Part shown: positions 1 through 8,356 of the stretch, piece by piece
Position numbering within the stretch: position 1 is the stretch's first letter
Layout: each line of letters opens with the position of its first letter
From: Tropicibacter naphthalenivorans
GTDB taxonomy: Bacteria; Pseudomonadota; Alphaproteobacteria; Rhodobacterales; Rhodobacteraceae
Reading direction: 5' to 3'
Length of the DNA: 64,000 nucleotides
Assembly: GCF_900176475.1 (NCBI RefSeq)
Contig: NZ_FWXX01000001.1
Span: 62,001 to 126,000, forward strand
Position numbers and translations under genes: made by a program
Notes under the pieces: model-generated
The model's database searches: none
Told to the model about the DNA's origin: nothing
What the model saw: the letters and a program-made list of their open reading frames with translations, nothing else

Positions 1-998
1 AGTCGCGCCCCTATCCGTTCTACCTTGCGCATCAGCTAGAGGACGCCCCGGAAAACCTCGGCGCGCCAAGCGATTGGCAGGCGGAGTGGAAGTGGGACGG
101 CATCCGCGGACAGCTGATCATCCGCGACGAGCATCACCTGTGGTCCCGCGGCGAAGAGCTCATCACCGACCGCTTTCCAGAGTTCGCCCGCGCCAGGGAT
201 TTCCTGCCAAAGGGCACCGTTCTGGATGGCGAGATCGTCACGTGGGACGGCACCGCCCCCATGCCCTTTAGCACGCTGCAACCCCGCATCACGCGCAAGA
301 CCGTGCCCAAGAAACTGCTCAAGGAGGCCCCGGTGATCCTGCTCGCCTACGACCTTTTGGAACATCAGGGCCAAGACATCCGCAATCAGCCGCTGGAACA
401 GCGACGCGCTGCGCTGGAGACGCTGCTTGACGCCATGTCAAGTGACGCCCCCGTGCGAGCTTCGCCCGCTATCACCTTTGACTCGTGGGAAAATCTCAAA
501 GCCCTTCGCCAGACCTCGCGTGAGATGCGCGCCGAAGGTTTGATGCTCAAACGCAAGGCATCGCCCTACTTGGCAGGGCGTAAAAAGGGCGATTGGTGGA
601 AGTGGAAGCTGGACCCGCTGACCATCGACGCGGTGATGATCTATGCCCAACAGGGCCACGGCCGCCGCGCCAACCTCTTCACCGACTTCACCTTTGCCGT
701 CTGGAAAGGCAACGAACTGGTCCCCTTTACCAAGGCCTATTCGGGCCTGACCGACAAGGAATTCGCGCAGATCACCGCTTGGGTCCGCCGCAATACGCAA
801 GCCAGGTTTGGCCCCGTCCGCCAAGTCACGCCCGAGCATGTTTTCGAGATCGCCTTCGAAGGCATTCAGGCCAGCCCCCGCCATAAATCCGGCATTGCCC
901 TGCGGTTCCCACGCATGGCCCGCTGGCGGCAGGACAAACCCGTGCAAGAGGCCAACACTCTGGACGATTTGCACGCCATGCTGGCCACTTACGGCTAA
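1..998 (+). CDS. ATP-dependent DNA ligase, C-terminal part (5' end outside window)
   Basis: The gene enters the window in frame 3 and is open from base 3 to the TAA at 996-998, so the N-terminus is missing. The nucleotidyltransferase motif I is visible as EWKWDGIRG, with the AMP-accepting lysine codon at 90-92. Further ligase signatures follow: SRGEELITDRFPE, LDGEIVTW, EGLMLKRKASPY and WWKWKLDP, then an OB-fold-like C-terminus. This matches bacterial ATP-dependent ligases used in repair, probably the type that sits beside an exonuclease and a DEXH helicase; that neighbourhood lies outside the window and is inferred. It is not NAD-dependent LigA. Confidence 0.93.
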   Translation, partial: SRPYPFYLAHQLEDAPENLGAPSDWQAEWKWDGIRGQLIIRDEHHLWSRGEELITDRFPEFARARDFLPKGTVLDGEIVTWDGTAPMPFSTLQPRITRKTVPKKLLKEAPVILLAYDLLEHQGQDIRNQPLEQRRAALETLLDAMSSDAPVRASPAITFDSWENLKALRQTSREMRAEGLMLKRKASPYLAGRKKGDWWKWKLDPLTIDAVMIYAQQGHGRRANLFTDFTFAVWKGNELVPFTKAYSGLTDKEFAQITAWVRRNTQARFGPVRQVTPEHVFEIAFEGIQASPRHKSGIALRFPRMARWRQDKPVQEANTLDDLHAMLATYG

Positions 999-1058
999 AA
1001 GCTCTTTCCCACCCCCTCCCCCCGTGCCATTCTCGCTGCAAAGCAGAAAGCCCCCGAT

Positions 1059-1916
1059 ATGCGCCACGCCCTGATCGCTCTTTTCCTTGCGCCACTCGCC
1101 GCGCAGGCCCAGTCCTTGGACGTCACGGGACGCATCGCGCTGGGGGCGACGGACGCCTATGCGCATGGCGGGATCGGCACCGCCGATGTCACGCTGAGCC
1201 TGCCCATCACGCAAAGCGCGCCCCTAGGGTTCGAGATGGGCACCTACCTGTTTGCCCGCGACGGCAAGCGCCCGCATGAAACCTACGCCGCCTTTGTCTG
1301 GAACGATCAATGGCGCGCGGGCGTGGTGCGCCCCGCCTATGACAGCGTGCTGACCTCGGTGTTTGAACGCAGCGCGCCCTTCCTCGCCTACACCCGTGCC
1401 GAGTTCACGCGGGCCGAGACGACCACCGCCGCCATGCGCCGCACCGCCGTGCCTTGGGGGCTGAGTTTTACCAACACGGCCAATGGCTTGGGCTACGCAG
1501 TGTCGATCCATGACGCCAGCAAGGGCGACTTTCGCTCGGCCTCTGTTGCGCTGACCCAAGGTGCCGGCGCATGGCAGATCGCCGCCGCCATCGAGGGCGT
1601 CTGGAGCCGCAACAACACCTACGACGGGATCAACGCCAAGCTGGGCGCCCAGTATGACGCAGGCGGCCTGCGCGCCACGATCGCCTACCTGCACCCGGAC
1701 GCCAACAACCGTCCCGACGCCATCGCCCTGAGCGCCCAGTACGACTGGACCAAGCTGTCCGTCGGCGTCATGGGCGAATTCACCGACGCAGGCCAGGACG
1801 ATGCCTATGGCCTGTCTGCCGAGGTTCGCCTAGGCGGCAGCACCGGCGCAATCCTGTCGGCCACGGACGGCGCGGCGGGTCCGGCTTGGCACCTGACGCT
1901 GGACCACCAGTTCTAA
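1059..1916 (+). CDS. Porin-like outer membrane beta-barrel protein
   Basis: The 285-residue protein starts with a typical Sec signal peptide that probably ends at AQA near residue 18. The mature part is rich in alternating hydrophobic and polar stretches, with repeated aromatic and glycine positions. It ends in LTLDHQF: a C-terminal phenylalanine is the usual beta-signal recognised by the BAM machinery. It most resembles short porins of Rhodobacteraceae, but I cannot assign a substrate. No strong ribosome site is visible. It lies 60 bases after the ligase gene on the same strand. Confidence 0.75.
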   Translation: MRHALIALFLAPLAAQAQSLDVTGRIALGATDAYAHGGIGTADVTLSLPITQSAPLGFEMGTYLFARDGKRPHETYAAFVWNDQWRAGVVRPAYDSVLTSVFERSAPFLAYTRAEFTRAETTTAAMRRTAVPWGLSFTNTANGLGYAVSIHDASKGDFRSASVALTQGAGAWQIAAAIEGVWSRNNTYDGINAKLGAQYDAGGLRATIAYLHPDANNRPDAIALSAQYDWTKLSVGVMGEFTDAGQDDAYGLSAEVRLGGSTGAILSATDGAAGPAWHLTLDHQF

Positions 1917-2022
1917 CACCTGCACGAAAAATTCACGTACATCCCTTAGCGATCCTGCGGCAAAGGCTTGAACCTTGCCTATGGGGGCGCTTACCTCTCG
2001 GGGACACAAATAGGAGACAGAC

Positions 2023-3837
2023 ATGACCATTCAGCCCACCTTTGACGCCAACGCCAATGCCGGTGGAAAGGATCTGGGCGGCCTGCCCGAGTGGGATCTG
2101 ACCGATCTGTATCCGTCGGACGACGCCCCCGAGCTGAAACGCGATCTGGACTGGCTCGAAGAGGCCTGCCGCAGCTTTGCCGCCGATTACGAGGGCAAGC
2201 TGGCCACGCTGAGCGCCGATGAGCTGCTGACCTGCGTGCAGCGCAACGAGCGGATCGACAATATCGCCGGGCGGATCATGTCCTTTGCGGGGCTGCGCTA
2301 TTACCAGCTGACCATCGACGCCGAGCGCGCCAAGTTTCTGTCCGATTGCCAGGAAAAGATCACCAACTTCTCGACGCCTCTGGTGTTCTTTACGCTTGAG
2401 CTGAACCGCCTCGAGGACGACCATCTGGACAAGCTTTTTGCCCAGAATGGCGATCTGGCGCGCTACAAGCCGGTGTTCGACCGCATTCGCGCCATGAAGC
2501 CCTACCAGCTGTCCGACGAGCTGGAAAAATTCCTGCATGATCTGGGGGTTGTGGGCGACGCTTGGGAACGGCTGTTCGACGAAACCATCGCCGGACTGAC
2601 CTTCACCATCGACGGCGAAGAGCTGAACATCGAAGCCACGCTGAATTTCCTGACCGAGCAGGACCGCTCCAAGCGTGAGGCCGCTGCCCGCGAGCTGGCC
2701 CGCGTTTTTGCGGATAATATCAAGACCTTCGCCCGCGTTCATAACACGCAAGCCAAGGAAAAAGAGATCCTTGATCGCTGGCGCGGGATGCCCAGCCCGC
2801 AGATGGGCCGCCACCTGTCGAACCACGTGGAACCCGAGGTGGTCGAGGCGCTGCGCAACGCCGTGGTCGACGCCTACCCGCGCCTGTCGCACCGCTATTA
2901 CGCGCTGAAAGCCAAGTGGCTGGGGCTGGAGACTATGGAGGTCTGGGACCGCAACGCGCCCCTGCCCATGGAAACCGACCGCATCGTCGGCTGGGACGAG
3001 GCGCGCCAGACGGTGATGGACGCCTACAACGCCTTTGACCCGCGCATGGGCGAGATCGCCACGCCCTTCTTTGACAAGGGTTGGATCGACGCGGGGGTGA
3101 AACCCGGCAAGGCGCCCGGTGCATTTGCCCACCCCACCGTCACCGACGTGCACCCCTACGTGATGTTGAACTATCTCGGAAAACCCCGTGATGTCATGAC
3201 CTTGGCGCATGAACTGGGCCACGGCGTGCACCAGGTTCTGGCCGCAGGGCAAGGCGAGATGCTGTCCTCGACCCCGCTGACCCTCGCGGAAACCGCGTCT
3301 GTCTTCGGCGAGATGCTGACCTTCCAGACCATGCTCGACAAGGCCAAGGATGACGCCGAGCGCAAGGTCCTGCTGGCCGGCAAGGTCGAGGATATGATCA
3401 ACACGGTGGTCCGCCAGATCGCGTTTTACGACTTCGAATGCAAGCTGCACGACGCGCGGCGCGGCGGCGAGCTGACCCCGGACGACATCAACGCGCTTTG
3501 GATGTCGGTGCAGGCGGAATCGCTTGGGCCGGTGTTCGACTTCATGGAAGGGTACGAGACCTTCTGGGCCTACATCCCGCATTTCGTGCACTCGCCGTTC
3601 TACGTCTATGCTTACGCGTTTGGCGACGGTCTGGTGAACGCGCTCTATGCCGCCTACCAGGAACAGCCCGAAGGCTTCCAGGACAAGTATTTCGACATGC
3701 TCAAGGCGGGCGGGTCCAAGCACCATTCCGAGCTGCTGGCCCCCTTTGGTCTGGATGCCTCGGACCCCAAGTTCTGGGATAAGGGCCTGTCGATGATCGA
3801 AGGCTTCATCGACCAGCTTGAGGCGATGGAAGCTTAG
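2023..3837 (+). CDS. pepF: M3 family oligoendopeptidase (PepF-type)
   Basis: A cytoplasmic zinc metallopeptidase that degrades oligopeptides. The M3 zinc motif HELGH lies at residues 396-400 (in LAHELGHGVHQ), and a downstream acidic ligand region is present (LAETASVFGEM). The length of 604 residues fits PepF/M3B enzymes. The ATG at 2023 is preceded by AGGAGACAG, a good ribosome site. Its TAG stop overlaps the GTG start of the following HNH gene by one base, so the two are probably cotranslated, although the HNH gene has a different base composition. Confidence 0.95.
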   Translation: MTIQPTFDANANAGGKDLGGLPEWDLTDLYPSDDAPELKRDLDWLEEACRSFAADYEGKLATLSADELLTCVQRNERIDNIAGRIMSFAGLRYYQLTIDAERAKFLSDCQEKITNFSTPLVFFTLELNRLEDDHLDKLFAQNGDLARYKPVFDRIRAMKPYQLSDELEKFLHDLGVVGDAWERLFDETIAGLTFTIDGEELNIEATLNFLTEQDRSKREAAARELARVFADNIKTFARVHNTQAKEKEILDRWRGMPSPQMGRHLSNHVEPEVVEALRNAVVDAYPRLSHRYYALKAKWLGLETMEVWDRNAPLPMETDRIVGWDEARQTVMDAYNAFDPRMGEIATPFFDKGWIDAGVKPGKAPGAFAHPTVTDVHPYVMLNYLGKPRDVMTLAHELGHGVHQVLAAGQGEMLSSTPLTLAETASVFGEMLTFQTMLDKAKDDAERKVLLAGKVEDMINTVVRQIAFYDFECKLHDARRGGELTPDDINALWMSVQAESLGPVFDFMEGYETFWAYIPHFVHSPFYVYAYAFGDGLVNALYAAYQEQPEGFQDKYFDMLKAGGSKHHSELLAPFGLDASDPKFWDKGLSMIEGFIDQLEAMEA

Positions 3838-4601
3838 TGCCAGAACTCAGCATCAAAATTGTGAAGGAAGCGGCGGAGCGTTTTTTAGACGCTCCGCATT
3901 CCGCTGAGCGCCTAAAAAACAATATCAATTTAACCGCCCTCTTGGCTGACGGTAGGTTTAAAATTGCTCCAACAGGCTGGATACTCTCTGAAATTAACTA
4001 CCCTGGAAGTGCCGCAAAACGTAGCAACCATTCCGTTCCAACTGTCGCTCGCAACAATTTTGAGGCGAAACTCCGAAAACTAGGATTCACAAGAGTCTCC
4101 GAATCGGATCCGGCGTTCCAGTCCCTTGTCGATCAATGGTCCGAGGCGGCTGAGCCCGGCGAGAGGAAAATATACCCCGTCTTCCTCGTCGCTCCCAACA
4201 TTGTAGAGTCTGACGAAAACGTCGCTTTTCCTTCAGAAATTGAATCCCTTCCAGACAAAGAAGGTTCTGCCGTACAGATCACGACCAATCGCTATGAACG
4301 AAACCCCGCTCTTCGTACAGCCTGCATCAAACACTGGCGAAGCAAACACCATGGCTCTTTGAATTGCGCATCCTGCGGCTTTGATTTCGAAAAAACGTAT
4401 GGACCACTCGGTGAAGACTTCATTCACATCCATCATTTGGACCCACTCGGGAACGGGCAGGAGGAACGTTTGGTAGATCCAACCAAAGACCTCATTCCGC
4501 TCTGTCCCAACTGCCATGCAATGGCACATCGCAACCTACGAATGGACGAACCACCAAGGACCGCAGACGAATTATCAAATATCCGAAAAGCTCGTGAATG
4601 A
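3837..4601 (+). CDS. HNH endonuclease, McrA-like
   Basis: The 254-residue protein starts at GTG overlapping the peptidase stop (TAGTG). The C-terminal third is a textbook zinc-supported HNH domain: first Cys pair in CASCGFDF, catalytic HIHHLDPL, and second Cys pair plus His in LCPNCHAMAH. The motif NRYERNPALR just before it is typical of the McrA-type group of restriction-like HNH proteins. The N-terminal 130 residues may form a DNA-binding region (ILSEINYPGSAAKRS), but I recognise no family there. The gene is visibly more A+T-rich than its neighbours, suggesting recent transfer. A defence or modified-DNA restriction role is inferred. Confidence 0.88.
   Translation: MPELSIKIVKEAAERFLDAPHSAERLKNNINLTALLADGRFKIAPTGWILSEINYPGSAAKRSNHSVPTVARNNFEAKLRKLGFTRVSESDPAFQSLVDQWSEAAEPGERKIYPVFLVAPNIVESDENVAFPSEIESLPDKEGSAVQITTNRYERNPALRTACIKHWRSKHHGSLNCASCGFDFEKTYGPLGEDFIHIHHLDPLGNGQEERLVDPTKDLIPLCPNCHAMAHRNLRMDEPPRTADELSNIRKARE
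3873..3919 (+). promoter_or_regulatory. Two mutually exclusive stem-loops at the start of the HNH gene
   Basis: Stem A pairs GCGGAGCG (3873-3880) with CGCTCCGC (3890-3897), eight perfect pairs around a T-rich loop. Stem B pairs the 14 bases at 3881-3894 with those at 3906-3919 with one mismatch (TTTTTTAGaCGCTC against GAGCGcCTAAAAAA). Both need bases 3890-3894, so only one can form. This is attenuator-like geometry inside codons 13-28; function is inferred. Confidence 0.45.
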
Positions 4602-4606
4602 ACCCG

Positions 4607-4876
4607 TCACTTCAACTGGCTGTCCTTGGACCCACGCCGGTTATAGCTAGATGCGCGCACCTCGCGCCCCTGCCGTTCGGACGCGCATTCCACGCACAGC
4701 TTGACTCCCGGCAACGCCAGACGCCGTTTTTCGGGGATCTCCTCGCCGCATTTCGCACACTCTAGAAAGCTCTCACCGGACGGCATCCGGCGCAGCTTCA
4801 TGCGGTCCAGTTCCTCCTGGATCGAGGCTTCCATCTGCTCGTTTTCCGCGCCATCGCGGCTCCAACCACCGGCCAT
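4607..4876 (-). CDS. DksA/TraR C4-type zinc finger protein
   Basis: A small protein of 89 residues. The start at 4876 (MAGGWSRDG) is chosen because AGAGGTGGG lies a few bases upstream, whereas the longer frame has no such site. The four-cysteine finger is visible as CAKCGEEIP followed by CVECASER, with 18 residues between the pairs, as in DksA and TraR. It lacks the long coiled-coil N-terminus of full DksA, so it belongs with the short TraR/YbiI-like group that can bind the RNA polymerase secondary channel. It is convergent with the HNH gene, ending five bases from it. Confidence 0.85.
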   Translation of the reverse strand: MAGGWSRDGAENEQMEASIQEELDRMKLRRMPSGESFLECAKCGEEIPEKRRLALPGVKLCVECASERQGREVRASSYNRRGSKDSQLK

Positions 4877-4986
4877 GTCCCACCTCTTTTGATCGCCCCA
4901 CTGCACCACAGCCAGCGGCCTGTTTGCAAGCGTGGTTTGACCTTTCGCGCGACGCGCCTAGATCAATGCGAAACCGGAGACACGCC

Positions 4987-5502
4987 ATGACCCGCCTTGC
5001 CGCCCTGTTCCTTGCACTTGCGCCGCTTGCCGCCCACGCCGCGCCGAGCTTTACCTTTGACAATATCGACGGCGGCACCCTGTCGCTGGACGACCTGCGC
5101 GGAAGCCCCGTCCTGGTGGTCAACACCGCCTCGCGCTGTGGGTTCACGCCGCAATACGACGGGCTGCAAGCGCTGCAAGACACCTACGGCGCGCAAGGGC
5201 TGGTGGTTCTGGCAGTGCCCTCGAATGATTTCCGCCAAGAGCTGGCGACCGGTGAGGCGGTCAAGGATTTCTGCGCCATCAACTTTGACCTGACGCTGCC
5301 GATGACCGACATCACCCATGTCAAAGGCCCGCAGGCGCACGCGTTTTACCAATGGCTCAAGGACACCCAAGGCTTTGAACCGTCTTGGAATTTCAACAAG
5401 GTGCTGCTGGATAAGGACGGCGAGTTCGTCGCCAGCTTTGGCTCGACCGCCCGCCCGCAGTCGCGCCCCATCACCTCGGCCATCGAAGCGGAGCTTGAAT
5501 AG
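4987..5502 (+). CDS. Exported glutathione peroxidase family protein
   Basis: A thioredoxin-fold peroxidase of 171 residues that reduces hydroperoxides. The start at 4987 has GGAGA six bases upstream and gives a clear signal peptide (cleavage after AHA), so the enzyme is probably periplasmic. The peroxidatic residue is Cys51 in NTASRCGFTPQ; it is cysteine, not selenocysteine. The second motif (LAVPSNDF) and the WNFNK tetrad region are present. Bacterial members often take electrons from thioredoxin rather than glutathione. A G+C-rich hairpin follows directly. Confidence 0.92.
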   Translation: MTRLAALFLALAPLAAHAAPSFTFDNIDGGTLSLDDLRGSPVLVVNTASRCGFTPQYDGLQALQDTYGAQGLVVLAVPSNDFRQELATGEAVKDFCAINFDLTLPMTDITHVKGPQAHAFYQWLKDTQGFEPSWNFNKVLLDKDGEFVASFGSTARPQSRPITSAIEAELE

Positions 5503-5506
5503 AAAA

Positions 5507-5530
5507 CCCCCCGGCCAATCTGACCGGGGG
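5507..5530. terminator. GC-rich hairpin between convergent genes
   Basis: CCCCCGG (5508-5514) pairs perfectly with CCGGGGG (5524-5530) around a nine-base loop. Read on the minus strand the stem is followed by TTTTCT, so it can serve as an intrinsic terminator for the YdcH-type gene; on the plus strand there is no T run. Confidence 0.65.
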
Positions 5531-5535
5531 CCTGT

Positions 5536-5570
5536 GAACCAAGTTCAGAACATCGTTCAGAACACTGTTC
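5536..5570. repeat. Three tandem GAAC-N3-GTTC palindromes, 12-base period
   Basis: GAACCAAGTTC (5536-5546), GAACATCGTTC (5548-5558) and GAACACTGTTC (5560-5570) are each separated by one A. The arms are identical in all three while the central three bases differ. The last copy touches the stop codon of the YdcH-type gene (5569-5571). Purpose unknown. Confidence 0.85.
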
Positions 5571-5808
5571 AGGATGCTTTCAGCAGCCCGTAAATCTCAT
5601 CCTTCAGGGCCGAGCGTTCCTTGCGCAGCTGCTCTTCGGCCAGCTGTTCCATCGGCTCGACGTTGGTCTCTGCGCGGTGCACCTGACGGTTCACCTCGTG
5701 GTACTTGTCAGCCAGCTTGGCGAAATGCGCATCGGACGTTTTCAGCGCCGACATCTTGTCAGCGAATTCCGGGAACTCTTCGTGAAGCTCATGCGGGGTG
5801 TGGGACAT
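5569..5808 (-). CDS. YdcH family (DUF465) small helical protein
   Basis: A 79-residue, highly charged protein. The start at 5808 (MSHTPHELHEEFPEF) is set by an excellent ribosome site, AAGGAGGAGACG. The sequence is nearly all predicted helix with heptad-like spacing, including FADKMSALKTSDAHFAKL and KYHEVNRQVHRAE, which is the DUF465 signature; members usually form short antiparallel helical hairpins. The role of the family is unknown. It is convergent with glutathione peroxidase, and its stop lies inside the GAAC-N3-GTTC repeat array. Confidence 0.9.
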   Translation of the reverse strand: MSHTPHELHEEFPEFADKMSALKTSDAHFAKLADKYHEVNRQVHRAETNVEPMEQLAEEQLRKERSALKDEIYGLLKAS

Positions 5809-5953
5809 TTGCGTCTCCTCCTTGTCATCTTGTTCGCAGTCAGAATGCCCCCAAGCGCAAAACAAGACTTTGACATCAATCAATCAGACAAGGTTTTCGG
5901 CGCAAAAATGCGAAGGGCCAGGGAGACCACTAACCCTTTGAATTTAAACACCT

Positions 5954-6628
5954 TTATTTCTTGGCCCGGCGCCATCCGCTGTCGATGGCATCCCTTTCGC
6001 TACAAAAATAACGCTCGCCCTTCTCCGGGGAAATCACCGTATCCAGGTAATACTCCTGCCCCGGAACGTGGTAGATTTTCTCGCCGCTGCGCAGGCTGAT
6101 GTTGCCTTTGATCTGGCAATCTTCGGGCACCGAAGCTGCCTTTTGCGCGCGCAGCCCATCGCGGGCCGCCTTGCGAAAAGTTGCAGGCGTGGCGACGCCC
6201 GTGCCGAACAGACCGGCTTTGACATTGCGCGCGTGTCGCTCGTCCCCGACATAGTTCATGGAATACTTGGGGTAGGCAAAGGCCAAACCGCCGCGCACCA
6301 GCTCGCGGTTCAGGTCTCGTTCGCCGTCGTAACAGACCGCCACCATGCGTCCGTAGCGATCCACGTCACGCTCAAAGCACGACAGATCGCGCCCGCCATA
6401 GCGCGCCTTGACCTCGGCAGTCACCCACTTGCCGCAAGGCCACATGGGCGCGCCCTGCCCGCCGCACATCTGGTTTTTCTCTACGGCATCAATGCCATGC
6501 AGGCGAATGCGCACGTCGTCGATCACCAAGGTATCGCCGTCGACAATATAGGCCGGACCGGTCACCGCGCGTTCGGCAGAGGCAGCGCTGGACAAGGCCA
6601 GCGAAAATATCAGGGCAAGTCTTAACAT
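5954..6628 (-). CDS. Secreted thermonuclease-like protein with C-terminal sunset domain
   Basis: The 224-residue protein has a signal peptide (cleavage near ASA-ER) followed by a staphylococcal-nuclease (TNase) fold: YIVDGDTLVI, RIRLHGIDAVE, FERDVDRYGRMVAVCY and NRELVRGGLAFAYP carry the calcium-binding acidic residues and the active-site arginine positions of the family. The last 55 residues (from DCQIKGNISL to GWRRAKK, including YHVPGQEYY and ERYFCSE) match the small sunset domain often attached to such nucleases. It likely degrades nucleic acids outside the cytoplasm. It is separated from betA by a 9-bp inverted repeat. Confidence 0.88.
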   Translation of the reverse strand: MLRLALIFSLALSSAASAERAVTGPAYIVDGDTLVIDDVRIRLHGIDAVEKNQMCGGQGAPMWPCGKWVTAEVKARYGGRDLSCFERDVDRYGRMVAVCYDGERDLNRELVRGGLAFAYPKYSMNYVGDERHARNVKAGLFGTGVATPATFRKAARDGLRAQKAASVPEDCQIKGNISLRSGEKIYHVPGQEYYLDTVISPEKGERYFCSERDAIDSGWRRAKK

Positions 6629-6643
6629 GCAGTTAAGATCGGC

Positions 6644-6677
6644 AATTCAGGCCAAAGTTTCAACCCTAGCCTGAATT
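6644..6677. repeat. 9-bp inverted repeat between betA and the nuclease gene
   Basis: AATTCAGGC (6644-6652) and GCCTGAATT (6669-6677) are perfect complements with a 16-base loop. The element follows the betA stop on the minus strand and lies inside the probable promoter of the nuclease gene. There is no T run, so it could be a weak stop signal, mRNA-protecting stem or operator. Confidence 0.6.
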
Positions 6678-6682
6678 AATGA

Positions 6683-8335
6683 TTAACGCTGCGAGGTCTC
6701 CCACGCGGGATTCACCCAAGGCTCGGCGTTTTCGGCGGGCAAACGCCGCCCCAGCACGTGATCGGCGATCTTTTCGCCCACCATAATCGACGGCGCGTTA
6801 AGGTTTCCGTTGGTAATCCGTGGGAAAATCGAGCTGTCGGCCACACGCAGCCCCCGCACACCGATCACGCGGCCTTCGGGGTCGACCACGGCCATCGGGT
6901 CGTCCGCCCGCCCCATCCGGCAGGTGCCGCAGGGGTGATAGGCGCTTTCGGCGTGCTGGCGGATAACCTCGTCAAGCTGGTCGTCGCTCTGCATCGCCTC
7001 GCCCGGCTGAATCTCGTGACCGCGATAGGGGGCAAAGGCCTCTTGCCCGAAAATCTCGCGCGTAAGGCGAATGGCCGTGCGGAATTCCGTCCAGTCATCA
7101 GGGTGCGACATGTAGTTAAAGAAGATCTTCGGCGCGGTCTCTGGGTCGTTCGAGCCAAGGGTGATCGCCCCGCGAGACTTGGACCGCATCGGGCCGGTGT
7201 GGGCCTGAAAGCCATGGCCCTCGGGCGCGACCTGCCCGTCGTAGCGCACGGCGATGGGCAGGAAATGGTATTGAATATCAGGGTATTGCACGCCCGCCGA
7301 CGAGCGAATGAAACCGCAGCTTTCGAACTGGTTCGACGCCCCGGGCCCGGTGCGGGTCAGCAACCAGCGCGCGCCCACATAGGCTTTGCCCAAGAGGTTC
7401 CAGTATTTCGCCAGCGACACCGGCTGCGTGGCGGCCATCTGGATATAAAGCTCGAGGTGGTCTTGCAGGTTTTGCCCCACGCCCGCGCGGTCGGCGACAA
7501 CCTTGATCCCATGTTCGCGCAAATGCTCCGCCGGGCCGATGCCAGAGTGCATCAGCAAGGCCGGAGAGTTGATGGCGCTAGCGGCCACGATCACCTCGGC
7601 GTTGGCGCGGATCACATCGACACGCGCGCCCCGGCGCAGTTCGACCCCCACGGCGCGCCCGTCTTCGATCACCACACGCCGCGCCAGACCGCGCACAAGC
7701 TGCGCGCCTTTTTGCACGGCGGGACGCAGGTAAGCCTTGGCGGCGGACCAACGCTCGCCCTTCCAGACCGTCATGTCAAAGGCGCCAAAGCCCTCTTGTT
7801 GCTGGCCATTATAGTCGCCGGTCACGGGATAGCCCGCCTGCCGCCCCGCCTCGACAAAGGCCTGCGTCAGCGGGTTGTCGCGCTTGCCGCGCGTGACGTG
7901 CAAAGGCCCACCCTGCCCGCGCCACGCGGCGTCCCCGCCGTGCCCGCCGTCGTGCCAGTCTTCCATGCGCTTGAAGTAGGGCAGAACGTCGGCGTAGCCC
8001 CAGCCGTCCGCGCCCTGATCCCGCCAGTGCTCATAGTCCAGCGCATGGCCGCGCACGTAGATCATCCCGTTGATCGAGGACGACCCGCCAATGACCTTGC
8101 CGCGCGGGGTGGCCATGCGGCGCCCGCCCAGCTGCGGCTCTGGCTCGGACCGGAATCCCCAATCGTACATCTTCATGTTCATCGGGTAGCTGAGCGCGCC
8201 GGGCATGTTGATGAACGGCCCCCAATCGCTGCCGCCATGTTCGATGACAATCACCGATTTGCCCGCCTCGGTCAGGCGATAGGCCATGGCGCAGCCCGCG
8301 CTGCCCGCCCCGATGATCACGTAATCCGCTTGCAT
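6683..8335 (-). CDS. betA: Choline dehydrogenase
   Basis: A GMC-family FAD enzyme of 550 residues that oxidises choline to betaine aldehyde, usually membrane-associated and linked to the respiratory chain. The FAD-binding motif IIGAGSAG is at residues 7-14, the GMC signature region at [14 protein letters not shown], and the active-site histidine lies in [12 protein letters not shown] with the partner region [10 protein letters not shown]. It is the last gene of betI-betC-betB-betA, with 21 bases between it and betB, so it is controlled from the betI promoter. Other GMC oxidases are possible in isolation, but the context decides. Confidence 0.97.
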   Translation of the reverse strand: MQADYVIIGAGSAGCAMAYRLTEAGKSVIVIEHGGSDWGPFINMPGALSYPMNMKMYDWGFRSEPEPQLGGRRMATPRGKVIGGSSSINGMIYVRGHALDYEHWRDQGADGWGYADVLPYFKRMEDWHDGGHGGDAAWRGQGGPLHVTRGKRDNPLTQAFVEAGRQAGYPVTGDYNGQQQEGFGAFDMTVWKGERWSAAKAYLRPAVQKGAQLVRGLARRVVIEDGRAVGVELRRGARVDVIRANAEVIVAASAINSPALLMHSGIGPAEHLREHGIKVVADRAGVGQNLQDHLELYIQMAATQPVSLAKYWNLLGKAYVGARWLLTRTGPGASNQFESCGFIRSSAGVQYPDIQYHFLPIAVRYDGQVAPEGHGFQAHTGPMRSKSRGAITLGSNDPETAPKIFFNYMSHPDDWTEFRTAIRLTREIFGQEAFAPYRGHEIQPGEAMQSDDQLDEVIRQHAESAYHPCGTCRMGRADDPMAVVDPEGRVIGVRGLRVADSSIFPRITNGNLNAPSIMVGEKIADHVLGRRLPAENAEPWVNPAWETSQR

Positions 8336-8356
8336 GTGCTTGATCCCCTTGGGCTT

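Noticed and set aside
1933-3726. Long minus-strand frame opposite the M3 peptidase
   Set aside because: The plus-strand gene has HELGH and a good start; the opposite translation has no recognisable motif.
5543-5570. SOS box at the GTTC repeats
   Set aside because: The GTTC copies are spaced by eight bases and the inverted halves by three; neither fits the N7 direct or N4 inverted LexA boxes.
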